Of a DNA stretch of 64,000 nucleotides, positions 21,501 to 33,321 are shown one piece after another. A program made the translations under genes and the position numbers. Below the pieces are notes generated by a model. It worked only from the letters and a program-made list of their open reading frames with translations, ran no database searches and was not told where the DNA came from. Positions within the stretch are counted from its first letter, which is position 1; every line of letters begins with the position of its first letter. Location of the stretch: contig NC_068938.1 of the NCBI RefSeq assembly GCF_016801865.2, positions 184,597,754 to 184,661,753 of the forward strand, read 5' to 3'. This DNA is from Culex pipiens pallens (lineage: Eukaryota; Arthropoda; Insecta; Diptera; Culicidae).

Positions 21501-23753
21501 AATACAAAAAAAATAATTTGAAAAAATAGTTAAGTATTGCAACTATTTGTACAACTGACATTCGTCTGGTTGCATTTGTTAAGTTAAAAATAAAATATTA
21601 ACCCTCAAATGCCCCCTATATAATTTCTTTTCTGATTATGTATTTAAACGTTATTTTGACCAATTTGCTAAATAACTTCAGAGATTTTATCTTTGTTTTT
21701 TTCGGCATTGGTAAGGTTTAGTTTGAGGTTTTCAATGATTCTTAAGTAAAATTGTCTGGGGAACACGATGGTGACAAAGTAAAAAAATAAAAGATTGCAG
21801 ATTGATCTAAACAAAGTTATAAAACATAAACTGAAAAGAAATTATATTGTGATGCATTTAAATTCCTATTAAATTCAAGATGGGGCCAAAAATAGAGGGA
21901 TGGTCCAATCGGCACCACACTAGAGATTTCTTTTCCCTTCTAGTTCCCTCCAAATCGGTGATGGTCGAGTTCGCAAGTGTTCTCAGTTGACATGGAATGT
22001 TTTTCATGTAAATGTTATGAATGAATAAATTTGTTAACTTATCTTCTCTTCTATATAAATAATATAAAGTTGATGTGTGAATGTCATAAAAATAACACAA
22101 ATTTCTCATTATGCGTGCCTTGAACTCCAAGGTGTAATACAAATTTATTGCTTTTGAATTTGTATTTACCTTCATCATAAACCAAAAAGTAATTAAACGT
22201 GGGAACAGAGAACGGTGCGATACCTTTTGTCTATTTTTGTGGTATGGCAAAATTTGTTCTACAATAAAATTGATTTTGCATATTTGCCGATTCTGAGTTT
22301 GATATTGGAATAGCTTTTTTCTTGTGTAACTTTATGCTACACTACACTCAAACCCCGATGGTTTGACACCAACTATTGTCAAACGAACGGGGTCACTTTT
22401 TAGTTTGACACTCCTTTTACACGGAGTTCACGCACACTATCAAATGTTTGTTTTGATAGTGTGCGTGAGCGCCGTGTAGAAAGTGACAGTTCGTCACTTT
22501 TTAGTTTGACTTTCACTAACCAACGGGGTACAAACTAAAAAAGTGTCAAACGAAAAAGTGACCAACCACCGGGGGTTGAGTGTAGTAACAAAACTCGACA
22601 TTTTTGTAGTACGATTTGTATAAACTTGGAAGCAACATTAATCCTTAAAATCCTTTCCAAATATAGCCTAGCAAGGCTGAAAAGATGTCTAAATCAACGC
22701 CTCGTTTGTTTACACAAAAGAGAAAATTTATTCCACAATAATTCTAACCGTAATTTGACATGCCAGTGGTGTTAAGTGGTGTCAAACGGTTTACGCCATT
22801 AATTACCCCAGGCTGCCGGCCAACATCGCGCGCGGCCTACCGGCTTTGAAAGTGTGTAATATGCGACTTCATTCATGCAGTGCAAAATTAAAACAAATTT
22901 GTAATTTGCATCTCGCTGCCAGTGTGCTCTGTTGACCATGTTGGTATTTTTTAATTATTTGAAAACAAAAATTTTATAATTGAATCTTTTTTTATTTTCC
23001 CACCCCTTTTCTACAGACGTTACGCCCTGGGAGTGACCACTTCCCGTTTCGTGCATCGACTGTTCGTTTGGTGGTTCATCTTGCAGGCTGCCTTCGCCGA
23101 CCTGATGCTGGTCTTAGTGGGAAAGAAACGAAAGTGAGTATAGCGTAGCGGGTAGAAATTTATGCAAATTTATTCGTGTTGTCCTAGTCTTAAATGCAGC
23201 GGAGGAAGCTCCGTAACGTGTTAAGTACTGGCGATTATGGAAGTGGCTTAATTAGTCGTCATAACTGAGGTAATAGAGTTCAATGTCACAGTTGTGCAGT
23301 TTATCTCGATGTTTTTGTTTACAAGATTCAGAACAAGAAATGCAAATGAATTTCAATTTCCGTATTTGGAACTCAGGAGTTCATTGCCCAATGGTCGACC
23401 AAATCTTAAAGATTCGGCAAATTTACACTGCACTTGTTTAGTCAAATGCTTTTAAAATAACTGAAGTTATACCAAGTCAACAGTGCTAACTTATTTATCT
23501 CCGCAGACATCTGTGCATGGTGAACCGGATTATGGCCCTGGAGGAGGCGGCTTGCCACTTTTCGCAGCACTCGTGGAGCGCCGAAAATGCAAACATGCGC
23601 GCAATTTGGGCCAATCTGAGCGCTGAAGACCGGAAGGTGCTTCCGTTCGACATCGATTCGCTGGACTGGAAGGACTACTTCCGGCACTTTTTGCCGGGTA
23701 TCAAGGCCGCGCTGGAACGGTGTCTCCAGAGGAGGAAAAGTAAATGCGCTTGA
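18562..23753 (+). CDS. Fatty acyl-CoA reductase 2 (FAR2)
   Basis: Predicted NADPH-dependent acyl-CoA to fatty alcohol reductase. Exons 18562-19622, 23017-23133 and 23507-23753 join in frame (all phase 2) to give 474 residues; introns are 3394 and 373 bp. The Rossmann motif TGGTGFIG is at residues 28-35 and the catalytic YTFSK at Y219/K223, followed by RPPIVVSAYQEP and GWVDN, the family signature. Exon 2 encodes a hydrophobic segment (VWWFILQAAFADLMLVLV), a likely membrane anchor, and exon 3 the end of the C-terminal FAR domain (FDIDSLDWKDYF). FAR1, 3 and 4 have a phase-1 intron after RPPI/V that is missing here, and they lack the second intron seen here. The ATG at 18562 was chosen because the frame upstream has only a GTG. 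The gene converges with the arrestin gene. Confidence 0.93.
20125..21295. repeat. Foldback repeat in FAR2 intron 1
   Basis: It opens with GAGCAGTTCTCTACGGAATCGG and carries GCCATTTTGCATCATTAGTTTG, CATACAAATTTGGCAGCTGTCC and GTGTCTTCGGCAAAGTTGTAGG, all shared with 50.7, 54.8, 61.0 and (partly) 29.9 kb. Its second half is palindromic: about 20818-20970 (GTCTCACCCAAACAACCCACCATTTTCTAATG) is repeated inverted at 21135-21290. Phrases are quoted in part. Confidence 0.65.
21600..22000. repeat. Partial copy of the palindromic element at 26.1-26.9 kb
   Basis: ACCCTCAAATGCC, GGGATGGTCCAATCGGCACCA, and TTCTCAGTTGACATGGAATG match, in order or inverted, blocks in 26090-26895. Non-coding. Confidence 0.5.
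22345..22582. mobile_element. MITE with TA target duplication
   Basis: The left end CACTCAAACCCCGATGGTTTG and right end CCACCGGGGGTTGAGTG are inverted repeats, with TA at 22343-22344 and 22583-22584. The centre is a second palindrome (CACGCACACTATCAAA..TTTGATAGTGTGCGTG). It is 238 bp, non-coding, and lies inside FAR2 intron 1. Confidence 0.75.
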
Positions 23754-23849
23754 ACGGGTGGACCTGATGATGCACTTTGAAGTGTTATACAAAAAATATA
23801 TTTAGCAAGTTGAAAGGGTCTGCATTGGTTGTAAACTGATTAAGATCAA

Positions 23850-23855
23850 AATAAA
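23850..23855 (+). terminator. Polyadenylation signal of FAR2
   Basis: AATAAA occurs 97 bp after the FAR2 stop codon and is the first good signal downstream. Confidence 0.6.
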
Positions 23856-23991
23856 TGTCTTTTTAAATATTCCAACCTTAGTTGTTTCCTGTTTCCCTGG
23901 CCTTCTCTTATCGCTCACCCACAAACATCACGCATCACAATCAAACCTCTTATCACAGCACCTTTATTTAAAAACCACCCATAATAGATAC

Positions 23992-25353
23992 TCAATCATC
24001 GACCGGGCTCTTTACCACCCCCGACACCGGTTGCACGACCTCCTCCGGCTGATATTGCTGCTCTAGCGCCGGTGGGGCCGTCGCCGGAACATCACCGAAC
24101 TGATAGACCATATACCGTGGCGTGTAGTCCCGCCATCCAATCTCGTTGATTTCACCCTCATCCTGGATATTGGTCCTATCGGCGTTGACGACCTCCTCGT
24201 AAGTCGGTGGAGCTGTGAGATATTGGAATCGTTACCTTCGAGATGACTCATCATGCGATGTAGAGACTTACGCAATTCCGGTGGAAATGGAGTCGCTGAA
24301 GGTTCCGCCGAGGTTGTTGGTTGTTCTACGATTGGCGCCACGTTGATTGGGCTTTCAAATGTAGGTCTGCCGTCCAGCGATAGCGGAATCGTTCCCATTG
24401 TAATGGGAATTCGGACCTTCGGGTTGATCACCGGTCCGGGGACCTTTCCCTCGACCTCGACATAATAGTTGATGGTCAACACCTGGCAAGACCGGCTCGA
24501 CGGAGGCATCGGCGGAATCTGCAGCTGTTGCTCGTAGCTGGCTTTGCTGTGCTTCCCAATACCCGCGCATCGCACCTCGGCTAGGATGGTCGGGATCTCG
24601 CGGATCTTCGTGTAAGGCCGCTGGCTGATGAACGACACCACCTGCAGCAACTTGGTGGAGATCTCCTCCATGGTCTTGTTACTTTCGTTGTTGACCTCGA
24701 TCTTCACAACTACTGTTTGCCCCGGGACGTACCCGGAAATCGGAACCTGGGCCGAAATGTACATCGGAGCCGATTTGCACGGCCCACAGCAAAACGTTTT
24801 CGCCTTGTCCATTTGCATCGGCAGCCGTACCTCATAGTTCTCCAAGTTCAAGTCCACGTGCCGCAGCACCGTGAACGCCACCTTGTACGACTGATCAATC
24901 TTCCACGAGCGTTCCAGCACGACCTTGACCGTGTACCGCACGTGGCCATGCTTTGCCTCCACCGAGGTGACCAAATTTGGCGGCAGCATGCACGAGAACC
25001 GATACGTATGAATCCCCGGCAACAGTTCAATCGAATTGCCCTCCCTGGACCCAGCCAAATAGGTCGTAGAGTGCATGTAGTCCTGCCGTCCACTGTAGTG
25101 AATGGTCCTCCGATTTTTACCCGCTCCCGTCGACTCGGACCACTTGACTTCCGCCGCGCCATTGATCTGCAGCGCAACCCCTGCGTCAAACAACCGCTCA
25201 TGACTCACTCCGTCAACATAATATCTGATAACGCATACCTTTAACCTTAGTCACTTCCGCCAACCGCAGCTCTACACTTCCGGACAGGTTCTGTCCCGGA
25301 AAGTAAACTCCGTAGGGGTTCTCATCGAACCTGATTTCACAGCTGGTAGACAT
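23992..25353 (-). CDS. Arrestin domain-containing protein (alpha-arrestin, ARRDC-like)
   Basis: Alpha-arrestins act as adaptors that bring NEDD4-family ubiquitin ligases to membrane proteins for endocytosis. Exons 25239-25353, 24272-25180 and 23992-24212 are separated by introns of 58 and 59 bp, both phase 1, giving 414 residues. The start reads MSTSCEIRFDENPYGVYFPG, typical of the arrestin N domain (to about residue 160, containing KWSES and YRFSCMLPP). The C domain begins near residue 176 (YISAQVPISGYVPGQ) after a CCGPC cysteine cluster at 169-173. The tail from exon 3 carries one PPTY motif (343-346, within LPPPTYEEV), which binds WW domains; most relatives have two. The tail is otherwise acidic and proline-rich. 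The gene lies 240 bp from the end of FAR2, tail to tail. AATAAA on the minus strand at 23963-23968 is a likely polyadenylation signal. Confidence 0.92.
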
Positions 25354-25563
25354 TCTTAACAACAATTCTTCTTCGTGGGACTACCTCTAACGTGATACTG
25401 AGCCCATCGACGGTCGAGCCACGTTTATCGCTGCGCCCAAACTACTGGAAATTTTGCCATTAAAATGATTACCGATATTCAGTATTCAGAGCGATAAGAT
25501 AATAAAACAGTCTGACGGGGACGCGTGTGCGCGGTTGTATACTGGAGAACGTAACGATGATAA

Positions 25564-25719
25564 GGGTTCGTTCAAAAATTACGTCCATGAATAGGGGGAG
25601 GGGGGGGGTCTGAGGTTTGTGACAGCCCATGTTAAAGGTATAGGAAAAGTGCGTGACAGGGGGGAGGGGGGGGGGTCTGAAATCCCTAAAATCTCTGGAC
25701 GTAATATTTGAACAAACCC
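25564..25719. mobile_element. Short MITE with TAA target duplication
   Basis: GGGTTCGTTCAAAAATTACGTCC and its inverted partner GGACGTAATATTTGAACAAACCC bound 156 bp that include two long G runs. TAA at 25561-25563 and 25720-25722 fits PIF/Harbinger-type insertion. It lies just upstream of the arrestin gene. Confidence 0.7.
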
Positions 25720-26089
25720 TAAGAATTTGTTGACAAACACTTTGTTAAAGCTTGATGATGACTGTACACTACTCCATATTTTTGCAATTTGTAGGAACGA
25801 ACCATTTATGTTCTATGAAGACTCTAAAATGTCATGTTGGTCATCATAAAATGTTTGAGAGAGCTTCTAAGTAAGTAAATCTTTTTACTCAACTAATGCT
25901 AACATGTTATGGTTAATGTTAACATTCCATAGGTCTCCTTCCTAAGGTGTCGTTGATAAGGCCCAGTTTATGACGATACACTACCTTCCTTTTACTAAGC
26001 AATCGATTCCAGAATATCCGAGCCGGGATAGCATAGTTTGGATAAAACTTCTAGGGGATAGTATAATTTGGATAAAACTTGGAATATGA

Positions 26090-26895
26090 GTCATTCCATG
26101 TCAACTTGGTACACTTTTGGAATCGAAATTCACCGATTTGGACCAAACTTGGAGAGAACATTCATCTATCAATATTAGTTAACAGAAATCCCTAGTTTGG
26201 TGCCGATTGGAGCATCCCTCTATGTTTGGCACCGCCCACTTTTTTGAAGATTTTCTAAAACACTTTTAATTCTTTATTAAGTATCGAAAATATTTGGGCT
26301 TATGTACGGACTAATTTTTTTATGTGAGCACCATCAAATTTTACATAAAAACCATTGAATATCTCAAACTAAACTGAACTGCACTGAATTTCAAACTCCT
26401 GAAAGTAGGCTTGGAAAGCAAGCGTAGGCCACGTGCTTATTTTTGTATCGAGAAATTAAAAAAAGAGATGTGAGCCGGTAACATGGAGTGAAACTTTCGC
26501 AGCTGTCATGGTAAACTTCACAGCAGCTTGACAGAAAGTTTAACTCCATGTTGCACCTTTAATTTCTCGATAGGAAATCCAAAAAAAATCTTTATGGAGG
26601 CCTGTTTCTCGCCAATGATTTGAGATATTTAATGGTTCTTTAAAATTATCTGGGGAAAACGACGGTGAACTAATAAAAAATAATAAATAAATATTGGGAG
26701 GCATTTGAGGGTAAATATTTTATTTTAACTGAATTCCTCGAACAATTTTCTATAAAATGTAGCCTTTGGCGGTGCTGAAATTAGAGGGATGATCCAATCA
26801 GCACCAAAGACTCCCATAGATGAACGTTTGCCGCAAATTTGGTCTAAGTTGGTGAAGGTCGAGTCCAAAAGTGTACTCAGTTGACTTGGTATGAC
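26090..26895. repeat. Palindromic (foldback) element
   Basis: The left arm GTCATTCCATGTCAACTTGGTACACTTTTGG is inverted at the right (CAAAAGTGTACTCAGTTGACTTGGTATGAC). Inner arms GATTGGAGCATCCCTCTA and TAGAGGGATGATCCAATC also pair, as do AACATGGAGT/ACTCCATGTT around 26480-26555. No coding sequence. Arms are quoted in part. Confidence 0.65.
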
Positions 26896-26968
26896 CTATA
26901 TCGACGCTGTTGGGCTAGCTTGTCAACAAATGCAACATATCTAGCTCAAGTAGTATATCTGTTTCATG

Positions 26969-26974
26969 TTTATT
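26969..26974 (-). terminator. Polyadenylation signal of FAR3
   Basis: TTTATT (AATAAA on the minus strand) lies 35 bp past the FAR3 stop codon. Confidence 0.55.
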
Positions 26975-27008
26975 GAGTCATCAGTAACACAATCCATCCC
27001 ATACTTCC

Positions 27009-28516
27009 CTAAGACTTTCCTTCAGCATCCCTAGCCTTAGCTATTCTCGGCTCAATCGCATATCGCACAACTCCCGGAATGAACTGCCGACAGTACACGC
27101 TCCAGTCCAGCTTTGTCAAGTCGAACGGGAACAGTTGCCGCTCGAATTCGCTAGTTTCCGCCAGCATTCGTAGAACGTTCCCATTGCTCATCTGCCACTC
27201 GCCGAGAGTGAAAAATGCTAGCGCTTCGTTCTGTGCGGTCAACCGGTTCAGAATCGGCCCCGCCTTGGGCGGGGTCCTCGTTATTAAGTCGAGCAGATTC
27301 ACCTCCAGCTGCATCAATCTTTTGCAAAAGGCGTAACGCAGTTTACTTTTTGTTAATGTGAGAGTAAAGTAGGTTCTGGAAAAAAAACACATGTTAGTGA
27401 AACAGTACTTATTTTCAATCGATCACTTACGCCATAAACCGCTTGAACGGTGGAAGACCCTGTACGAACCCGTTAATGATCGCTCCCCACGACTGTTTGC
27501 ACTGTGGATCAGTGTAGTTGTACACCGGAATCGGCAGTTTCAGAGAACGTTGTCTATGCACATCCAAGCCGCAACATATCAGAGCGTTCACACAGTAATC
27601 GACCGGAACGATGCACGGACACTTGCGAGGATCCAGAAGAACGCCATGGTACATTCCCACCGACAAAGGAACAACCATACCGGATGGTCCGTTGAAGTTA
27701 TCAACCCAACTTGGAACCGGCTCTCGATAAGTCGAGCTCACTGCAAAAATGAACATTACAGTTAGCAACTGGCTTGAATTCCAGACGCTACTCACCAATG
27801 GGAGGTCGAAAGATTCCAATCGGTAACGAGCTGTATTTTTCCAGAATCAGCACTTCAGCACACTTTTTACTGAAAACGTATGTATTCGGTAAGCTTCCAA
27901 TAAGATATGGAGTCAAAAATTTCGCTTCCTCTTTCCTTAGTTTCGACACCACATTTATCAATTTTTCAACCCCACCGAATCTCAAATCGTCATAGATTCG
28001 TTCCTCGATAAACCGTCTGTCACAGTTGGAGTAGAATGACGAGACGTAAACCACGGATTTGAGATTTTTCATCTCACCGACCAACTTAAGCATCCGATCC
28101 ATGTACTCCACGTTCGTGCGCAGCGCAACATCCAGAGGATCAATAAATTTTACAGATGCTAACATATTAAACACCACATTCACTTCACCAAGCAATTCAC
28201 TCTTCAACCCATCAACCATCCCGAAATTCTCCTTCTCCAAATCAATTTCCACCGGAACAACCCTACGGACCATCCTCTGCCACTTGACGGCATCCATTCG
28301 CAAAGTATCAAACAGCTTGCTGGTGAAAATTTGATTCAGACGATCCCCGGCGTCGTAGCTCCTTCGGGGTCGCAGCATTACATACACCTTCCGAACCTCC
28401 AAACTGCGCAGGATCTTTTCGAGCAGAACTCGGCCGAGAAACCCACTGGCACCGGTTATCAGCACCGTGGAGCCCCGGTAAAAGTGCAGAACGTCGGAAT
28501 GGCCACCGTCACTCAT
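27009..28516 (-). CDS. Fatty acyl-CoA reductase 3 (FAR3)
   Basis: Predicted acyl-CoA to fatty alcohol reductase of 465 residues. Exons 27796-28516, 27431-27740 and 27009-27375 are joined by introns of 55 bp in phases 1 and 2, the same positions as in FAR1 and FAR4. The cofactor motif is TGASGFLG (residues 21-28), and the catalytic pair is Y213/K217 in YVFSK. VSSTYREPVPSWVDNF opens exon 2, and the C-terminal FAR domain ends with FPFDLTKLDWSVYCRQFIPG. The closest relative in the window is FAR4: both start MSD, share EKILRSLEV and TNVEYMDRML-type blocks, and end exon 1 in RPPIG. Unlike FAR4 it has no hydrophobic C-terminal tail. FAR3 and FAR4 are probably a tandem duplication in the same orientation. 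Confidence 0.93.
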
Positions 28517-28944
28517 TTTGGGGGCTTTTCGCTATGGCTACTTATCATCAACTTGGAGACTTGCTGGATGCTGGAAGCATTTTAAACAGAAGTCTAATAA
28601 ATACAATTCTAGAAAATATTGCTACATTTGTCTACGAAATTTAGAATTGAATACTTTATGTCACTGCTAATTGGAGGGTGTGTTTGAACAATGAGTTACA
28701 ACAGAATGTAGTCTTAAGTAGCAGCACTTGACCCTTTTTTTCTGGGAACATGTTAAGTTGATATAAAACTGTAGCTTATATGGTTGTGTGCGTTTCCCAA
28801 TCAGTATTGGTATTGTACTGACCGACAGCAAAATTATAGGAAAGTACAGTTGTTATCTGTCAATTATTATGCTTTTAAAATGTAAAACAAACATGTTAGC
28901 ATGTTTCGCGCTGCTTCCAATGACCTATTTGAAAATGGTATCAC

Positions 28945-29592
28945 TGCCCATGTTCGCATAAATGTCCCATTAGGGTGTAATATCAAAATCGATTTTCCAG
29001 CACAGCAATTTTTCAGTTTCTTTTGGGTTCCTAAACAACTCCTCAAAGTTTGAGAACGATTGGTTTAGTCCTCACTTTGCGCAAAGCGATTCAATTTTCC
29101 ATATAAATTTGTATGGGAAAACCCATTTTTTTGGATTTTGATATTTATAAAATCCATGTTTCACGCTGTACTAAAACCGGATTAATATTCGGATGCTCTG
29201 GAAGGTGCTCTAGAACTTTCCCCAAGAGAGTATGGTGCTAACTTGCTCTTAAAAAAAGATACAACGTGTTCAAAACTCGTCTAAAACGTGATTTTTGAAA
29301 ATTGCTGTGCTCGCTAAATTTCGACAACTTTATTTTTTTCCCTACAACCATATTACACCCTAATGTCCCATATGCAAAAACAGCAAGCTGAGGCACAATG
29401 CAAGTTTGCCCCACATATAACGCTACGTGTTGAGGTTTCGCGAAAAAACTGGCTTTCCTCCAGTTTTTTAGAACAAATTACTAAATATTTTTGGTTTTAT
29501 GAAAGAGCACACCATTTTGAACCAAACTGCATCAATAACTCAAAAGTGATGAAAATGCATATGGGACATATGTGCGAACAGGGGCAGTATAT
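28945..29592. mobile_element. MITE interrupted by a second MITE
   Basis: The outer arms CTGCCCATGTTCGCATAAATG and CATATGTGCGAACAGGGGCAG are inverted repeats. The outer element would be about 260 bp once the inner element (28981-29362) is removed. TATCA flanks both ends approximately. Non-coding. Confidence 0.65.
28981..29362. mobile_element. Inner MITE with 9-bp TSD
   Basis: TAGGGTGTAATAT and ATATTACACCCTA are the ends, flanked by an exact ATGTCCCAT at 28972-28980 and 29363-29371. A 9-bp duplication suggests Mutator-like mobilisation. It contains an inner inverted block (TTTCCAGCACAGCAATTTT / AAAATTGCTGTGCTCG). Confidence 0.75.
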
Positions 29593-29599
29593 CACAATG

Positions 29600-31172
29600 C
29601 AAAAAGTTTGTTGCACATAAAATACAAAAATTCAGTAAATCCCTTATATGGTGGCAGTTTTCATCGCTTTATTGCCGTCCTTCGCATTATTGTACCATAA
29701 ACTAAAGAAGGAAAAATGGAGTCTAACATTTCAAAAGGGCACGAAACTTTTGTAAACAATAGTGTATCCCTTTCACTCAAATGACAGTTTACATAAGGTG
29801 TGAGAGGGATACACTCTTGTTTACAAATGTTTTGTGCCCAAATGAAATGGAAAGCACGAAATGAGCATTTATGTGGAATTTCACAAATCGACTTTTCGTT
29901 ATATTTTTTTTTTATTTGTCTGAAACTTTGTCCATCGATTCCTTATGTCCAAATAAGTAATTTTGCATCTTGCGTTTCTTCATAAAAGTCTCCATACAAA
30001 TTTGTGGGCTGTCCATAGAAAAGTGCTATGAAAGATTCGAAATTCTGTATCTCGATAAAGGATTCTCTGAACCACTTTGAGTCTTCGGCAAAGTTGTGGG
30101 TTATGATTAGGACTACTCAGAAAAATAATGCTACAATCTAAAGCAAAATTACCGATTTTTTAAATAACTTTTTATCGCAAAAAAATCGATTTCGACAAAC
30201 TTAGCTTTTTTGATTTATTTATTATTTTTTATTTGTCTTTAGTAGACAAAAATTGTCAACTTTTGAACGAACGTTTTGTTTTTAACAAGTAATTTTTTTT
30301 CAAAAGGTAGTGTCTTTTAGAAAGTATAAAAATGCACAAAATAAAAAAAAATTAAAATGTAACATTGAATTCTAGGACTTTTATAAACGATTGTATGCTT
30401 ATAAGATTGTATGTTTATAGGACCTATTCAAAAAAAAAAACTCTGTAATTTTAAATCTAAACTTATTTTTTTTTTAATTCATGGCTATTTTTAGGATAAA
30501 TTAATCAGTTACTTTTTTTTATTTATAAAAATAGTTCTCGCCCGACATATATTCGAAAAGCTTAAAAAAAATCTCTACAATTTGTTTTTTTTTTTTTTGA
30601 CATTGCTGATCCGACCTTTGGTAGCTGAGATATGTTATTGAAAGAATAAAAATGATCAAAAAATTGTTTTTCTTGGTTCAAAAGTTCTACCCAATTAAAA
30701 ATCTGGCGACATAAGGAGACAATTGAAAAAGTTTCATACAAATCAAAAAAATACAAAAATAAAATCAGTTTTTTTTTGCAAAATTCTAGATAACTGATCT
30801 GCCGTTCAACGCATAATTGTCTCAAGTTGAAAAAACGCGATTGAAATTTTTTGATCGATTTCTGTGGTTCTACGCATAACTGTACCGGTGGTCCCTATTC
30901 AGTTTGCAGTTTTTCACTTTAATTTGAAATCATCTAGAATATAGAACAGGTTAAAATGGCACAATGCTTCGTAAAACTAATGATTTCGTGGAAGAAAATA
31001 AATCGTGGGGCAATTATGCGTAGAAATGTAACGATGGGACAAATATACTTGGTGTTGTTTTTAATGAGTTTACGAACAAAGTACTAGATTTTATGGGTTT
31101 TTCGAAAAGTATACGTCAAACTAAACATAAAAATGCTAAAAAGTCAGAATCGTCAAAAACTTACATCTGACA
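29600..31172. other. Gene-free region with a diverged foldback-family copy
   Basis: From about 29900 to 30650 the order of blocks (TTTGTCTGAAACTTTGTCC, TCTCCATACAAATTTG, GAGTCTTCGGCAAAGTTGTGG, GCTGAGATATG) matches the family seen at 20.1 and 50.7 kb, but more decayed. The rest is AT-rich with no supported gene. Confidence 0.4.
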
Positions 31173-31198
31173 ATGATGCGTAGAACGGCAGTGCTGCA

Positions 31199-32052
31199 TG
31201 AGCATGAGCATGAGCATGGTTGACTGCCAATGAGCTGCTACTCCGTTATTGACAGATCAGCTGAAGTTAAACAATGAATCAAAAATGATCAGTGGGAGCC
31301 AACCATCCGTTCACTGTTTAACCTCTGAAGATCCCTACTTTATTAGTCAATACCGGCGCCCTCCCAAGAAGCCTGCAGTTCAACGAAAGGGAGGAATGTT
31401 AGTCCGATAGTTGAAGTTGCAGACTCATCAAGCACACAGTTTTTCGCTATATACTTGTTGATACCGCTTGAGACCGTTGAATCCACAGCATCTCCTTCAA
31501 GCATCACGTGATTATTATTTTTTTGGGTTAGTAGGATAAGGTATTGGCTTTTCGATGCCTCCCGAGCTACGATGCTATGGGGAGGACTTTCATAACAGAC
31601 CCGTCGGCGAGCCTTCCGAGAAACGATGCTATGGGAAGGTCTTTCTGGTTAACACACAAAGTCACTCACTCACTTATTTCACTCCACTATTAATTAATCC
31701 AAAATGTCAGTGCGTCTTTCGATCATTATATAGAAATGGCTTTTTCACCATAAAAAATAAAACCTTATTCGAAAAAAATATGCACAATTTACCCGACACC
31801 GTGCCTTCCGATCAACGATGATATAGGAAGGGCTTTGAAAATCACAAAACAATTAATTAAGATCACAAAAAAAATCACAAAAAACACCAGTTACTCAACG
31901 AAAATTACGCTCAAGACACAAATAATTCAGTAAGTCATGCTATTATTCGATTACCACAATCACTCACCCTATACGAATAGCGACACAAAAGCACACAAAA
32001 AAATTAACCTGAATAATCACGACTTCGCATCCCCACATCCAGCGCACCAATC
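31199..32052 (-). mobile_element. Truncated non-LTR retroelement with 26-bp TSD
   Basis: An identical 26-bp sequence (GATGCGTAGAACGGCAGTGC is its core) lies at 31173-31198 and 32053-32078. The 854-bp insert begins on the plus strand with TGAGCATGAGCATGAGCATG, so read on the minus strand it ends in a tandem CATGCT tail, typical of some LINE 3' ends. Part of its 3' region (GGGCGCCGGTATTGAC, GGGATCTTCAG, ACAGTGAA on the minus strand) is shared with 41165-41336. CGATGCTATGG..AGG blocks recur twice at 31560-31650. No reverse transcriptase ORF remains. Confidence 0.7.
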
Positions 32053-32078
32053 ATGATGCGTAGAACGGCAGTGCTGCA

Positions 32079-33321
32079 ATAGCCAAAAACGTCACACTTC
32101 ATCAAGTATCTGTATCGCAATTTTAAAGCAAAAAAAGTTTTAAAAAATGGCTTTTAAAAATAGAGGTTTAAAAGCTTTCAAATCTACAAAATCATTGCAC
32201 AGAAGAAAAAATTACGTACCTTGTACAATACGTTGTTTCTTTCTAAACACATAAAACTACCAGACTACGGGATCCAAAAGGGTTTCTTTCGTTAAATGTT
32301 GGACCACCAGCTTTTCTCTAAGAATTCACTTTATTATTTCTTTGGAAGCTTCAAAGGCCAAACAAAAGCTTTAAGTTTTCACACAATTTAAATGAAAAAT
32401 AAAGAAATGGAATGTGTCAAAAGCAGGTGGTGAAAATTTACCTATTTTTCTCTAATTTTACCCAATTATTTTCTGTTAAAATGTTATTTAACATATTTCT
32501 TTATGGAAGGTTAAAAGTTTAATATTATTTTGACCAGGAGTGATTTCCCTATTGAATGTGGCATATTTACCATTTAATTATTAGCACTTTTCCCAAACAG
32601 TAGTTAATTTTTAAATAAGATTTAATTATTTTCTGCACTAACTTTCAAAATACTTTCAAATGAGTGATTAAAATTTTGTTATTGGGTTTATTATCAAACT
32701 ATAGTCCACTCCAAACAAGCACATTCTCGTACCAAAAGAAAAAGCTATATTAGGCAAAAAATGCACTCGAGTTTGCTGACAAAAAAATACCACCTAAATG
32801 ATCATTTCACAATGATTGTAAATAAAGATATGTTAATAAACATGTTCGGCACGGCGGAAGCCCTTAATTTATCGCACCTAAGACTGCCCATTGCTATATT
32901 TATCCCAACCAAAATAAAAAGGAAAAAACAGGTGTGGAACCAGTTTTGGAGTGACGCCGCACCTTTTAAAAGTCTGTCCCTAATTTCGCAAACAAAAGGT
33001 CGCGTTCTTAATGCGACGCCAAGCCCAAGTATTCTCAGTTTTCAATCAACTAATTTGAAGCATTTTTACCTAGTAATGGCGATCCGGCAGAAAAGTGCCC
33101 GTTTGCTACACACCTGCCAGATTCCCCCTCCCCCACAATATGACTGGCAGTTTCGTTTAGCATCATTTCTTGTGACTAAGTAACTTATCTAGACTCATTT
33201 GCACGCGCTTCAGAAAATTGCTAGCGAAGACAAATGGACAGTGTGGTACCTTCTCAACACAAGAGTGAGATAGAGAGACAGAACTCAATGCTAATTGCTG
33301 TCACCATCCGGGGTCCGGGTT
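32079..33321. other. FAR3-FAR4 intergenic / FAR4 3' side
   Basis: AT-rich, with no convincing gene. The ORF at 32761-33183 is open by chance as far as can be judged. FAR4's polyadenylation site must lie here, but no AATAAA on the minus strand was found within 300 bp of the stop. Confidence 0.35.

Noticed and set aside
32761..33183. 140-codon ORF containing LRLPIAIF, like the FAR motif before RPP
   Set aside because: Only six residues match, the flanks do not align with any FAR, and the strand is opposite to FAR4. Taken as chance.
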